Source: Methanosarcinales archaeon
GTDB taxonomy: Archaea; Nanobdellota; Nanobdellia; Woesearchaeales; CG1-02-33-12
DNA length: 12,115 bases
NCBI GenBank assembly: GCA_017610505.1
Contig: JAFCBX010000038.1
Span: 1 to 12,115 of the forward strand
Reading direction: 5' to 3'
The notes beneath the pieces were generated by a model. That model was not told where the DNA came from. It made no database searches and was given only the letters and a program-made list of their open reading frames with translations. Below, one piece after another: positions 6,165 through 12,002 of the stretch. Positions within the stretch are counted from its first letter, which is position 1. Each line of letters opens with the position of its first letter. Position numbers and translations under genes: made by a program.

Positions 6165-6620
6165 TTATTCTATAAGAAGCCTTATCTTATCTGGATCATA
6201 TTTCCAGTCTTTTTCAAGCTTTTTTGATTTTTTATAGTATTTAACTAATTTTCTGATTTTTGATTCAGTTAGTTCTAAGCCTCTTTTTGCAGGCATATCA
6301 TGCTTGTTTGATTCCAGATGTTTTCTTAATGCAATGCTTCTTTTTATTAAAGCCATTAAATCCTCTGGTATTTTTGACAAAAGATTTTTTTCTTTTAGTA
6401 TTGCTGTTATGCTCTTTCCTGTAACCTGTTTTATATCAGGTATACCATAAACATCCCTTAAGAATAAGCCAATCTGGCTTGAGGTCTTTCCCTCTTTTGC
6501 CATCTTTGCTATCAATAGCTCTATCTCTTTTGGTTTGTATCTTATCCAGCTCAGCTTTGTTGCTTTTGATGGCTTTGTTGAGCCAGCCTTTCCCTTTCTT
6601 CCTGAATACATTCTTGACAT
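6165..6620 (-). CDS. rps15: Small-subunit ribosomal protein uS15 (archaeal S15/S13e type)
   Basis: This 30S subunit protein binds the central domain of 16S rRNA. It has the archaeal/eukaryotic N-terminal extension (MSRMYSGRKGKAGSTKP), then the helix with the typical SSQIGLFLRDVYGIPDIKQV segment (about 47-66), and the C-terminal RNA-binding helices around ALRKHLESNKHDMPAKRGLE (97-116), including the conserved H-x(6-7)-D-x(2)-K-R-G-L region that contacts rRNA. Its 151 residues are the usual archaeal length. The start is fixed by a very good Shine-Dalgarno, AGGAGG, at 6629-6634. It heads a two-gene unit with the nuclease, 2 bases apart. Its 5' leader is unusually structured. Confidence 0.97.
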   Translation of the reverse strand: MSRMYSGRKGKAGSTKPSKATKLSWIRYKPKEIELLIAKMAKEGKTSSQIGLFLRDVYGIPDIKQVTGKSITAILKEKNLLSKIPEDLMALIKRSIALRKHLESNKHDMPAKRGLELTESKIRKLVKYYKKSKKLEKDWKYDPDKIRLLIE

Positions 6621-6628
6621 TTTATTTT

Positions 6629-6690
6629 CCTCCTAAGAGACCAAGAAAAAGAATCTTGTCTCCAGCATAACCCAGCCCTGGCCGGATTAT
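6629..6690 (-). promoter_or_regulatory. Structured rps15 5' leader: two tandem hairpins and Shine-Dalgarno
   Basis: Read on the minus strand, ATAATCC pairs with GGGTTAT (7 pairs, one G-U; 6667-6690) around a GC-rich loop. GAGACAAGA then pairs with TCTTGGTCTC (9 pairs with one bulged G; 6637-6662) around a 7-base loop. The AGGAGG Shine-Dalgarno (6629-6634) begins 2 bases after the second hairpin. With a start predicted near 6696, the leader is about 75 bases, long for a genome full of leaderless genes. Bacterial S15 represses its own mRNA through such leaders; an archaeal equivalent is inferred. Confidence 0.45.
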
Positions 6691-6717
6691 CTCTTGATGT
6701 AAAAAAGGAAAAGAAGC

Positions 6718-6735
6718 TTATTTAAAAAGCTTTCG
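6718..6735 (-). promoter_or_regulatory. BRE/TATA promoter of rps15
   Basis: On the minus strand the sequence reads CGAAAGCTTTTTAAATAA: a purine-rich BRE followed by a TATA box centred near 6722, predicting a start near 6696. The same CGAAAGCTTT core precedes nre at 6896 on the other strand. Confidence 0.5.
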
Positions 6736-6739
6736 TAGA

Positions 6740-6853
6740 TAGCCCTGCGCGGATTCGAACCGCGGTCTCAAGCTGTCTCCAGCAAGGAGATCCAGTGAAT
6801 CTCCGATTCACGCTGCCAAAGGCTTGAATGATTGGCCACTACACCACAGGGCT
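6740..6853 (-). tRNA. tRNA-Gln (anticodon TTG) with a 41-base intron
   Basis: Acceptor arms AGCCCTG (6853-6847) and CAGGGCT (6747-6741) pair fully, the discriminator is A (6740), and CCA is not encoded. The D-arm carries the archaeal GTAGTGGCCAA signature, with a U13-U22 mismatch as in Glu/Gln tRNAs. The anticodon stem is CAAGC (6826-6822) with GCTTG (6773-6769). Removing the intron gives loop CTTTGGA, with anticodon TTG at 6819-6817. The T-stem CGCGG/CCGCG encloses TTCGAAT. The A1-U72 pair is typical of archaeal tRNA-Gln, which is normally charged by amidation of Glu-tRNA-Gln. It lies upstream of rps15 on the same strand. Confidence 0.95.
6775..6815 (-). other. Archaeal tRNA intron after position 37 (bulge-helix-bulge)
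   Basis: The junction folds as a canonical bulge-helix-bulge. The anticodon stem is followed by the 4-pair helix CUUU/GGAG, flanked by 3-base bulges GGC and ACA, and the outer helix AGCG/UGCU. Cutting after the second base of each bulge removes exactly 41 bases. The intron can form a perfect 7-pair hairpin GTGAATC-GGA-GATTCAC, or alternatively pair GGAGAT with ATCTCC; the two are mutually exclusive. Confidence 0.9.
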
Positions 6854-6876
6854 CTGCTCAAAAAGAACTTTATTTT

Positions 6877-6887
6877 GTTTATAAAAC
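6877..6887 (-). promoter_or_regulatory. TATA box of tRNA-Gln
   Basis: GTTTTATAAAC on the minus strand is centred near 6882, placing the transcription start within a few bases of the tRNA 5' end (6853). Confidence 0.6.
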
Positions 6888-6895
6888 TTTTTATT

Positions 6896-6909
6896 CGAAA
6901 GCTTTAAAT
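6896..6909 (+). promoter_or_regulatory. BRE/TATA promoter of nre
   Basis: CGAAAGCTTTAAAT reads as BRE plus TATA centred near 6905, about 27 bases before the ATG at 6933, so the mRNA should be leaderless; no Shine-Dalgarno is seen. Confidence 0.6.
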
Positions 6910-6932
6910 GATTTGTTAGCTTATTCCTTTTC

Positions 6933-8129
6933 ATGCAGCCATTATGCCTTAAATGCAAAGGCCGGGGCTTTTGCGGAAGAAGCTTTTGCCCTATTTATGC
7001 AAAAAGCCAGGCAATATTTAAAGTAGAGAAGATTCTTAACAAGAGTGATTTTGCTAGTTCAAGCCCTGCTCCATTTGTAGGCCATTATGGCTATCCAAAT
7101 GTAAATGTTGGGATATTAAGCCCTGCCAAGTTAGAGGAAGATGCAGAGCTTTATGATGCTCCTCAATATTGGGCAGATCACAATTTTAAGATACCAAAAA
7201 TAGTTGATTTAAGGTCTTCTTTAATAAATTCAAGATTTAAGATAGAAGTAAAAAAACAAAATAAATTCTTAGATATCAGCAAAGAGGTTGGAATGGCTTC
7301 AAAGCCGGTTGATGTTGAGATTTCAGTTGATGAAAAACCAAGGTTTAGGCTTAAGGTAGATTCCTACAATGCTCCAGTGGGCCCGAATGCAAAACTAAAA
7401 AATGCACAAATAACCTCAAACCCAAAAATATCTCATTATGTTGACAAGGTTGTTGATGATATTGATTTAAAAGCAAAGAATGCTATTCTTTATCTCCATA
7501 AAAAAGATTTTAATGAAAATTTCCTAACAAAACTTCTTAGTGTTGGAAATCTTGGGCTTAAGAAAAATCGCAAGCTTGTTCCAACAAGATGGAGCATAAC
7601 TGCAACAGATGATATGATTGCAAAAGAGCTTATAGCAAAAATTAAGGATTACAAGCAGGCAGATTATCTTGCTTTTTTTGGCTCTTATCTTGGAAATTTC
7701 TATGAGCTTTTTGAGACTTATATGCCAAAGACAAGCTGGAACGTTGATGAGAATGTGAATTATACAACTGACTATGAGCCATATTATGGAAGAAAAACAT
7801 ATGCTGAAAATTGCGCAGGCGGATATTATGCAGCAAGGCTTTCAATAGTTGAAAAGCTTGAAAAAACGAAAAGACAGTCATCTGTTTTGGCATTAAGATT
7901 TATAACAGGAGAATATGCAGTTCCATTGGGTGTCTGGGTTGTAAGGGAAGCTGTAAGAAAGGCAATGAAAAACAGACCAATTGAATTTGCCTCAAAAGAG
8001 TTAATGCTTAACTATGCAAGGCTTCTAATAAAAAAGAAATTTAACTATGACGTGAATAACCTTCTTAAGAACAGCATACTTCTAAGGAATATAAAACACC
8101 AGACAAAGCTTAACAAATTCTTTAAATAG
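6933..8129 (+). CDS. Nre-family archaeal DNA repair protein (NreA-like)
   Basis: Nre proteins are archaea-specific repair factors; NreA mutants of Haloferax are sensitive to mitomycin C, and the family contacts the sliding clamp PCNA. The N-terminus has a zinc-binding cluster C5, C8, C14, C19 in CLKCKGRGFCGRSFCP. A conserved block, SSPAPFVGHYGYPNVNVGIL (about 43-62), identifies the DUF650 half, and the DUF651 half contains WSITATDD and GNFYELFETYMP with GGYYAARLSIVEKL. The last residues QTKLNKFF (390-397) are a textbook PIP box (QxxLxxFF), as known for NreA, so PCNA binding is well supported. At 398 residues it is near family length. The ATG at 6933 fits the leaderless promoter. It is monocistronic and divergent from tRNA-Gln. 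Confidence 0.9.
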   Translation: MQPLCLKCKGRGFCGRSFCPIYAKSQAIFKVEKILNKSDFASSSPAPFVGHYGYPNVNVGILSPAKLEEDAELYDAPQYWADHNFKIPKIVDLRSSLINSRFKIEVKKQNKFLDISKEVGMASKPVDVEISVDEKPRFRLKVDSYNAPVGPNAKLKNAQITSNPKISHYVDKVVDDIDLKAKNAILYLHKKDFNENFLTKLLSVGNLGLKKNRKLVPTRWSITATDDMIAKELIAKIKDYKQADYLAFFGSYLGNFYELFETYMPKTSWNVDENVNYTTDYEPYYGRKTYAENCAGGYYAARLSIVEKLEKTKRQSSVLALRFITGEYAVPLGVWVVREAVRKAMKNRPIEFASKELMLNYARLLIKKKFNYDVNNLLKNSILLRNIKHQTKLNKFFK

Positions 8130-8130
8130 G

Positions 8131-8223
8131 TTGTTGATTATCAACAAATATTAATAAATAAGTCTTATTTGTTGATTGTAAACAAAGAGGATTAAATAAT
8201 TGTTAAATGTTGATTATCAACAA
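8131..8223. repeat. Array of three 17-base palindromes at exact 38-base spacing
   Basis: TTGTTGATTATCAACAA (8131-8147) has perfect 8-base arms around one base. ATGTTGATTATCAACAA (8207-8223) matches it at 16 of 17, and a middle copy, TTGTTGATTGTAAACAA (8169-8185), matches at 15 of 17. Centres fall at 8139, 8177 and 8215, so both gaps are exactly 21 bases, about two helical turns, and the gap sequences are unrelated. The array starts 2 bases after the nre stop, in a gap between convergent genes where no promoter is expected. It looks like a binding-site array for a dimeric protein; I cannot name the protein. Confidence 0.8.
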
Positions 8224-8262
8224 ATGCTCAAAAAATAAAAACTTTGTGATAATTGATAAGAA

Positions 8263-10791
8263 TTAATTCATTTTTTTCTTAAAGGATTCCAATTCATCCA
8301 TGAATCTCTTTACTGTTTTCATAAGATGCTCTGGCTGAGTTTTTAATACTTCAGCTGTTTTTGTCAGGATATCTCCCTGAAATTTTTCTGTTGATTTCAG
8401 TTCAAGCTCTTGTCTGGAGATTTTCTTTTCTTTTTTTAAGGCCTTTTTTGCCTTCTTCCATTTAGTGAATAGTTCTTCTACCCTTGCAGGAACCTGGGCT
8501 TCATCAACATTCAATATTTTTGAGAGCTCTCCTAAATTTCCTTTCTTTTTGTCAATTTCCTCTTTAGCTCTTTCGCCTGCAACAAACTCTATTCTTACAA
8601 CGCCATCCTGGATTTTTGTTGACCTTAATATTCTTATTTTTCCAACCTCTGAGGTGTTTTTTAAATGCGTTCCACCGCATGCCTCAACATCCAAACCTTT
8701 GATTTCAACAATTCTTATTTCTTTTCCAGGAACAGCTCCGCCTTGATAGATGCTCATCCCATATTTTTTTTCAGCCTCATTTCTTGGCATAAATTCTGTT
8801 TTTATTGGTATTTTTTTATTGATTATCTCGTTTGCAAGATTTTCAATCTTTTCAAGCTCATCATTTGTAATACTCTGATAATGTGTAATATCAAGATGTG
8901 CTTTTTCAATTGTCTTTTTAGCTCCTGCCTGATTTATATGAGAACCTAAAACCCTCCTTGCACATGTATTTATTATATGGGTGGCAGTATGATGCTGTGT
9001 CAGTTGTAACCTTTTGCTAAGGTCTATTATTCCTTTAACTTCATCTCCTTCTTTGAATTTAGGTTTTTCAGAAAGAACATGGATAATAATATTTCCCTGC
9101 TTGAAAACATCAATAACCTTTTGATTATTTATACTGCCTGTGTCATGATCCTGGCCGCCAGATCTGGGATAAAATACTGTCTTATCTAAAACAATGTTAT
9201 TGTTAATAATTTTCAGAACCTTTGCCTTAACCATATCTTTCTTGTAATCATCATAATAAAGTGCCTTTGTTTCATTTAAATCCTTTAAATTAAGTTTTTC
9301 TTTTTTCTCAACAATTTCCTTTTTCTCTTCACTATGAAGCTCTGAAACCATTGCATAGAAATTCTTTGGAACCTCAACTCTCTTTCCAAGCTTTAAGGCC
9401 TCCTCACTGACAATTTCAGGGTCAATGCCCTGGCTGTCATACAATTGTAAAAGTTTTTTCTCTGTTATTTCTTTTCTAATTAGCTTCTGGATTATCTGCC
9501 TTGACTTCTGCTTTGTGTTTTCGTATTTCTCTTTTTCAACATTAAGTATTTTTTCAACTGCATCAAGGTTTTTGCTTAATTCTGGAAATTCACCTTTTAG
9601 TTCCTCTGCATGCCACCTGCAGACATCTGGAAGGTTAATATTCCATTTGTATTTATCAATAAATGAAAATGAGCGCCTTGCAAGTATCCTTAGATTGTAA
9701 CACCCTCCAACATTAGAGGGCAGTGCACCATCACTTAATGCAATAAGCAATCCGCGTGCATGCTCTGCAATTGAGTAAAGAGCTGCCATTGGCAATATTG
9801 CTTTTTTTAATTCATCCACACTTGTGCCTACTTTTTTAGCAACATCTTTCCATGCCTTGTCAATATCATCAACCTCATCAACATTAAGGAATCCTGCATA
9901 AGGAACATATTTTTTCATAATTTCTTTATTGTATGTTATGCCTGTTTTTTTTATGAGCTTTTTCACAACAGATGGAAATGATGCATCATAAATTGTAGGC
10001 GTGCCCTGGCTGAACCATGCGCATCGTTCCATGCCCATACCCATATCAAGAACTTTTAATGAAAGTTCTTTTGGCTCTGTTTCTGTCTGTTCATACATCG
10101 TGTAAACCTGGTTTCCCAGCTCCACTCCGCGGGAAAAGAATTCCATGCATGGCCCGAAATTGCCCCCTCCTGCCCATGCATCTTCATGAAAAGTAATCTC
10201 TGAATCAGGAATCCCCAAACCTTGATTGAGCCATTTTTTTATGTGCCTGAAAACTTTGTCTTGATCCCATTTATCAGGCGAAACAAACATATGCTGGCCA
10301 ATCATATTAAAACAGGTCATGTGGCTGCCTGTTATTCCAACATTATCAACATCACTAAACCTTAAACAGAATTGAGGCACTACTAAAGGATTTGCAGGCG
10401 GGCTTACCTCTCCGGATACAACATATGGCTGGAAATCAGCTATGCTTGCTATAACAAAATCCATGTCAGAGCGCCATCTTGCAACAACCGGATAGCGTTT
10501 TATCGGTGTGTAACCCAATTCTTTGAACATTTTTGAGAATTTCTGCCATACTTCAATATAGCTTAGCTTTTCCTTGCAGGGATTATTATCAAAGAATTTA
10601 AAGCCGCCTGAGCATGCAGTATCACCACAATAATCTCTATTTTTATTTGTGGTCCAGAAATACTTCCCGCACTTAGTGCATTTCTTCCTGACAAACCCAT
10701 CCTCCCTTAAAACATCTGTTGCATAATACTTATCAGGATTCTTGCCTGCCTCTTTTCTAAACCACTTTTTTGCTTCCTTGTCTGTTAGCAT
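8263..10791 (-). CDS. alaS: Alanyl-tRNA synthetase, archaeal type, lacking the C-terminal globular domain
   Basis: This enzyme charges tRNA-Ala and deacylates mischarged Ser/Gly-tRNA-Ala. In order: an archaeal N-terminal zinc module with C38, C41, C55 and C60; the class II catalytic core including RYPVVARWRSDMDFVIASI (99-117), FSDVDNVGITGSHMTCFNMI (145-164) and motif 3 LDMGMGMERCAWFSQGTPTI (248-267); then the editing domain with YPRSGGQDHDTG (541-552), H601-x3-H605 and C705-x3-H709 (CGGTH). The usual glycine-rich C-Ala/DHHA1 oligomerisation domain is absent; the protein ends in lysine-rich helices (about 745-842). Its 842 residues compare with roughly 890-915 in typical archaea. The ATG at 10791 sits 26 bases from a TATA box, so the mRNA is leaderless. 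Confidence 0.95.
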   Translation of the reverse strand: MLTDKEAKKWFRKEAGKNPDKYYATDVLREDGFVRKKCTKCGKYFWTTNKNRDYCGDTACSGGFKFFDNNPCKEKLSYIEVWQKFSKMFKELGYTPIKRYPVVARWRSDMDFVIASIADFQPYVVSGEVSPPANPLVVPQFCLRFSDVDNVGITGSHMTCFNMIGQHMFVSPDKWDQDKVFRHIKKWLNQGLGIPDSEITFHEDAWAGGGNFGPCMEFFSRGVELGNQVYTMYEQTETEPKELSLKVLDMGMGMERCAWFSQGTPTIYDASFPSVVKKLIKKTGITYNKEIMKKYVPYAGFLNVDEVDDIDKAWKDVAKKVGTSVDELKKAILPMAALYSIAEHARGLLIALSDGALPSNVGGCYNLRILARRSFSFIDKYKWNINLPDVCRWHAEELKGEFPELSKNLDAVEKILNVEKEKYENTKQKSRQIIQKLIRKEITEKKLLQLYDSQGIDPEIVSEEALKLGKRVEVPKNFYAMVSELHSEEKKEIVEKKEKLNLKDLNETKALYYDDYKKDMVKAKVLKIINNNIVLDKTVFYPRSGGQDHDTGSINNQKVIDVFKQGNIIIHVLSEKPKFKEGDEVKGIIDLSKRLQLTQHHTATHIINTCARRVLGSHINQAGAKKTIEKAHLDITHYQSITNDELEKIENLANEIINKKIPIKTEFMPRNEAEKKYGMSIYQGGAVPGKEIRIVEIKGLDVEACGGTHLKNTSEVGKIRILRSTKIQDGVVRIEFVAGERAKEEIDKKKGNLGELSKILNVDEAQVPARVEELFTKWKKAKKALKKEKKISRQELELKSTEKFQGDILTKTAEVLKTQPEHLMKTVKRFMDELESFKKKMN

Positions 10792-10810
10792 ATTAAGATG
10801 TTTTCTTGTG

Positions 10811-10822
10811 TATTATTTAAAC
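10811..10822 (-). promoter_or_regulatory. TATA box of alaS
   Basis: GTTTAAATAATA on the minus strand is centred near 10817, exactly 26 bases from the alaS start codon, consistent with leaderless transcription. Confidence 0.6.
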
Positions 10823-10919
10823 TTTTTTATTAAAAGCAGAAATATAATGTAAGAACCAAAAGAATAGGAGTATATCACATTGCATCAACTATGTAGCTTG
10901 GATTACTATAAACAGTAGG

Positions 10920-11051
10920 CTAAGACATCCCTTCATGCTTTAAGCTGCACTCAAGGCAGTAAGTATGAATAACATTATCATTGCCAAGCTGCAGCCTACA
11001 ATCTTCTGCAGAAAGTATAAGCTTTCCGCACGACTCACACCTATCGTACAT
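10920..11051 (-). CDS. 43-residue zinc-knuckle protein
   Basis: This short gene reads MYDRCESCGKLILSAEDC at its start and has two CxxC knuckles, C5/C8 and C32/C35, with an extra C18, H29 and H39. That spacing is typical of small treble-clef or ribbon zinc proteins. The middle (RLQLGNDNVIHTYCLECSLK) reads like a folded domain rather than chance sequence. The start is well supported: GGGGAG lies five bases before the ATG, and a TATA box at 11084-11091 predicts a start about 10 bases upstream of the ATG. The function is unknown; small archaeal zinc proteins often bind nucleic acid or translation components. It lies between alaS and tRNA-Val on the same strand. Confidence 0.75.
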   Translation of the reverse strand: MYDRCESCGKLILSAEDCRLQLGNDNVIHTYCLECSLKHEGMS

Positions 11052-11075
11052 AAACTCCCCTATGTTGATATTGGC

Positions 11076-11092
11076 TTCGAAGCTTATAAATG
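11076..11092. promoter_or_regulatory. Bidirectional-looking TATA/BRE element
   Basis: On the minus strand, CATTTATAAGC gives a TATA box that fits the zinc-knuckle gene. On the plus strand, TTCGAAGCTTATAAATG reads as BRE plus TATA and would start a transcript near 11112, at the left edge of the GC-rich island. The minus reading has a gene to serve; the plus reading is speculative. Confidence 0.5.
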
Positions 11093-11111
11093 TTTTCTTT
11101 TTTGGAAATTT

Positions 11112-11268
11112 AAGGTGGGCCCACCCGGACTTTCGTATTGGTTGCGAGCTCTAATCTTTGCGAGCGTCAGCGAGCGCGGTGGACTTGGTTTTTAAGCCAA
11201 TGTCCCCCTTGCGTGCCAGCTGAGCAAGCAGCTGTGCGTATCAAATGAGCATAACCATTTGGCTGTAA
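11112..11268. ncRNA. GC-rich, hairpin-rich island: candidate structured RNA
   Basis: The stretch is about 54% G+C by my count, far above its AT-rich flanks, and has no convincing ORF. It holds three consecutive hairpins: GGAC-TTGG with CCAA-T-GTCC (11181-11205), CAGCTG with CAGCTG (11217-11234), and CAAATG with CATTTG (11242-11261). Its two ends carry the palindrome TGGGCCCA (11116-11123 and 11269-11276), which could pair as a closing stem. GCGAGC occurs three times between 11140 and 11180. A plus-strand TATA would start a transcript at its edge; read the other way, it is the tRNA-Val 3' trailer. I recognise no known RNA family, and a decayed element is equally possible. Confidence 0.35.
11116..11132. 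repeat. Partial copy of the tRNA-Val 3' end (attachment-site-like direct repeat)
   Basis: TGGGCCCACCCGGACTT is an exact 17-base copy of the 3' end of tRNA-Val (11269-11285), 153 bases away in the same orientation. The rest of the T-arm is not present, so it is not a tRNA. Integrating elements that use tRNA 3' ends leave this arrangement, but no integrase lies between the copies. Confidence 0.7.
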
Positions 11269-11341
11269 TGGGCCCACCCGGACTTGAACCGGGGATCCTC
11301 ACCCTGTGAAGGTGATGTCATAGCCGCTAGACCATAGGCCC
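11269..11341 (-). tRNA. tRNA-Val (anticodon CAC)
   Basis: The 73-base gene has acceptor arms GGGCCTA and TGGGCCC with one G-U pair and discriminator A; CCA is not encoded. The anticodon stem TCACC/GGTGA encloses TTCACAG, giving anticodon CAC, which reads valine GTG. The T-stem CCCGG/CCGGG encloses TTCAAGT, and the D-arm reads GGTCTAGCGGCTATGAC. No intron is present. It begins 5 bases after the HD-gene stop codon on the same strand, so it may be excised from that transcript. Its last 17 bases are duplicated at 11116. Confidence 0.95.
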
Positions 11342-11346
11342 AATAA

Positions 11347-11898
11347 TTACAAAAACTTATTTTTTCCTCTCAGTTTTTCCATTTCATTATGCAGGTTTTT
11401 AACTCTTTCTACATAACTTTCTCCAAGCTCATTTCTGAACCTTTCTATTACCTCTTGAATTGTGCCTCTTTCTTTTCCAAAAATAAGGTTGTCTGCATAA
11501 GCAATTATCTTTTCCTCTGTTGTTTCAGGAACAAAATCCTTTAATGGAAGATTAAGTTTTTGTTTTTCTATATCCTGTTTTGTTATTCCTACACCAATAT
11601 GTGTTTCAGCGATTTCTGCATACTTAGGAAAGCCTTCCTTCCTTAATATCTCCCCGCCTTCAATTCCATGCCTTATTGAATTTTCCTTATAACATTTAAA
11701 TCTTCCAATATCGTGGAGCAATGAACCTATCTTAACAAGATCAATATTAACATCATGGTTTTTCTTAACTTCTCCAGCTATCTCAAGAGCAAGCTTCTGG
11801 ACAGCTCTTGAATGATTCAATACCTTGTTAAAGCTTTCATCATTAGTAGAATATTTCTTCAACAGATTAACTGCTTCTTTTTCAGTTATAACTCTCAT
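11347..11898 (-). CDS. HD-domain (HDIG) phosphohydrolase
   Basis: This is a small metal-dependent HD hydrolase. Numbered from my chosen start (MRVITEKEAV), the metal and catalytic residues are H29, H62-D63 (LLHDIGRF), H77 (RHGIEGGEIL), H100 (ETHIGVG) and D136 (AYADNLIF): a complete H..HD..H..H..D set, so activity is expected. The 183 residues match stand-alone archaeal HDIG proteins, whose substrate is generally unknown; phosphomonoesters or cyclic nucleotides are typical for the superfamily. An upstream ATG at 11946 would add 16 residues, but TTTATTAAA (11918-11926) is a TATA box that would lie inside that extension and sits 26 bases from 11898. tRNA-Val follows 5 bases downstream. Confidence 0.85.
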   Translation of the reverse strand: MRVITEKEAVNLLKKYSTNDESFNKVLNHSRAVQKLALEIAGEVKKNHDVNIDLVKIGSLLHDIGRFKCYKENSIRHGIEGGEILRKEGFPKYAEIAETHIGVGITKQDIEKQKLNLPLKDFVPETTEEKIIAYADNLIFGKERGTIQEVIERFRNELGESYVERVKNLHNEMEKLRGKNKFL

Positions 11899-11915
11899 GA
11901 AAGAATATAAAAAAC

Positions 11916-11930
11916 GCTTTAATAAAAAAC
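11916..11930 (-). promoter_or_regulatory. TATA box of the HD gene
   Basis: GTTTTTTATTAAAGC on the minus strand places the start site at about 11896-11898, on the ATG, which decides the start codon and implies a leaderless mRNA. Confidence 0.55.
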
Positions 11931-11950
11931 TTTCTAAACAAAACAAAAGG

Positions 11951-11997
11951 TTTATATATAAAATATGTTTTATTATTAAAATATATTGTAGGTGGTG
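11951..11997 (+). promoter_or_regulatory. TATA box and Shine-Dalgarno of the AbrB-type gene
   Basis: TTTATATATA (11951-11960) is a strong TATA box predicting a start near 11981, and AGGTGGTG (11990-11997) is a good Shine-Dalgarno five bases before the ATG at 12003. This gene is led and SD-dependent, unlike its divergent HD neighbour. Confidence 0.65.
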
Positions 11998-12002
11998 CTA
12001 AA

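Noticed and set aside
6832..7026. A 64-residue ORF overlapping tRNA-Gln and the start of nre
   Set aside because: It overlaps the tRNA gene and the nre zinc cluster in another frame, with no start signals of its own.
8131..8223. A minimal CRISPR array
   Set aside because: The repeats are 17 bases and the spacers 21, both too short, the repeats are near-perfect palindromes, and no cas gene is present.
10965..11195. A 76-residue plus-strand ORF
   Set aside because: It lies antisense to the zinc-knuckle gene and runs into the structured island; it has no ribosome-binding site and its protein shows no recognisable pattern.
11112..11268. SRP RNA, RNase P RNA or a second tRNA in the GC-rich island
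   Set aside because: I found none of the conserved motifs of SRP or RNase P RNA on either strand, and no T-arm with a TTC loop precedes the copied tRNA 3' end.
11899..11946. A 16-residue N-terminal extension of the HD protein
   Set aside because: The segment contains the TATA box that fits a leaderless start at 11898, and the extension is not part of the HD fold.
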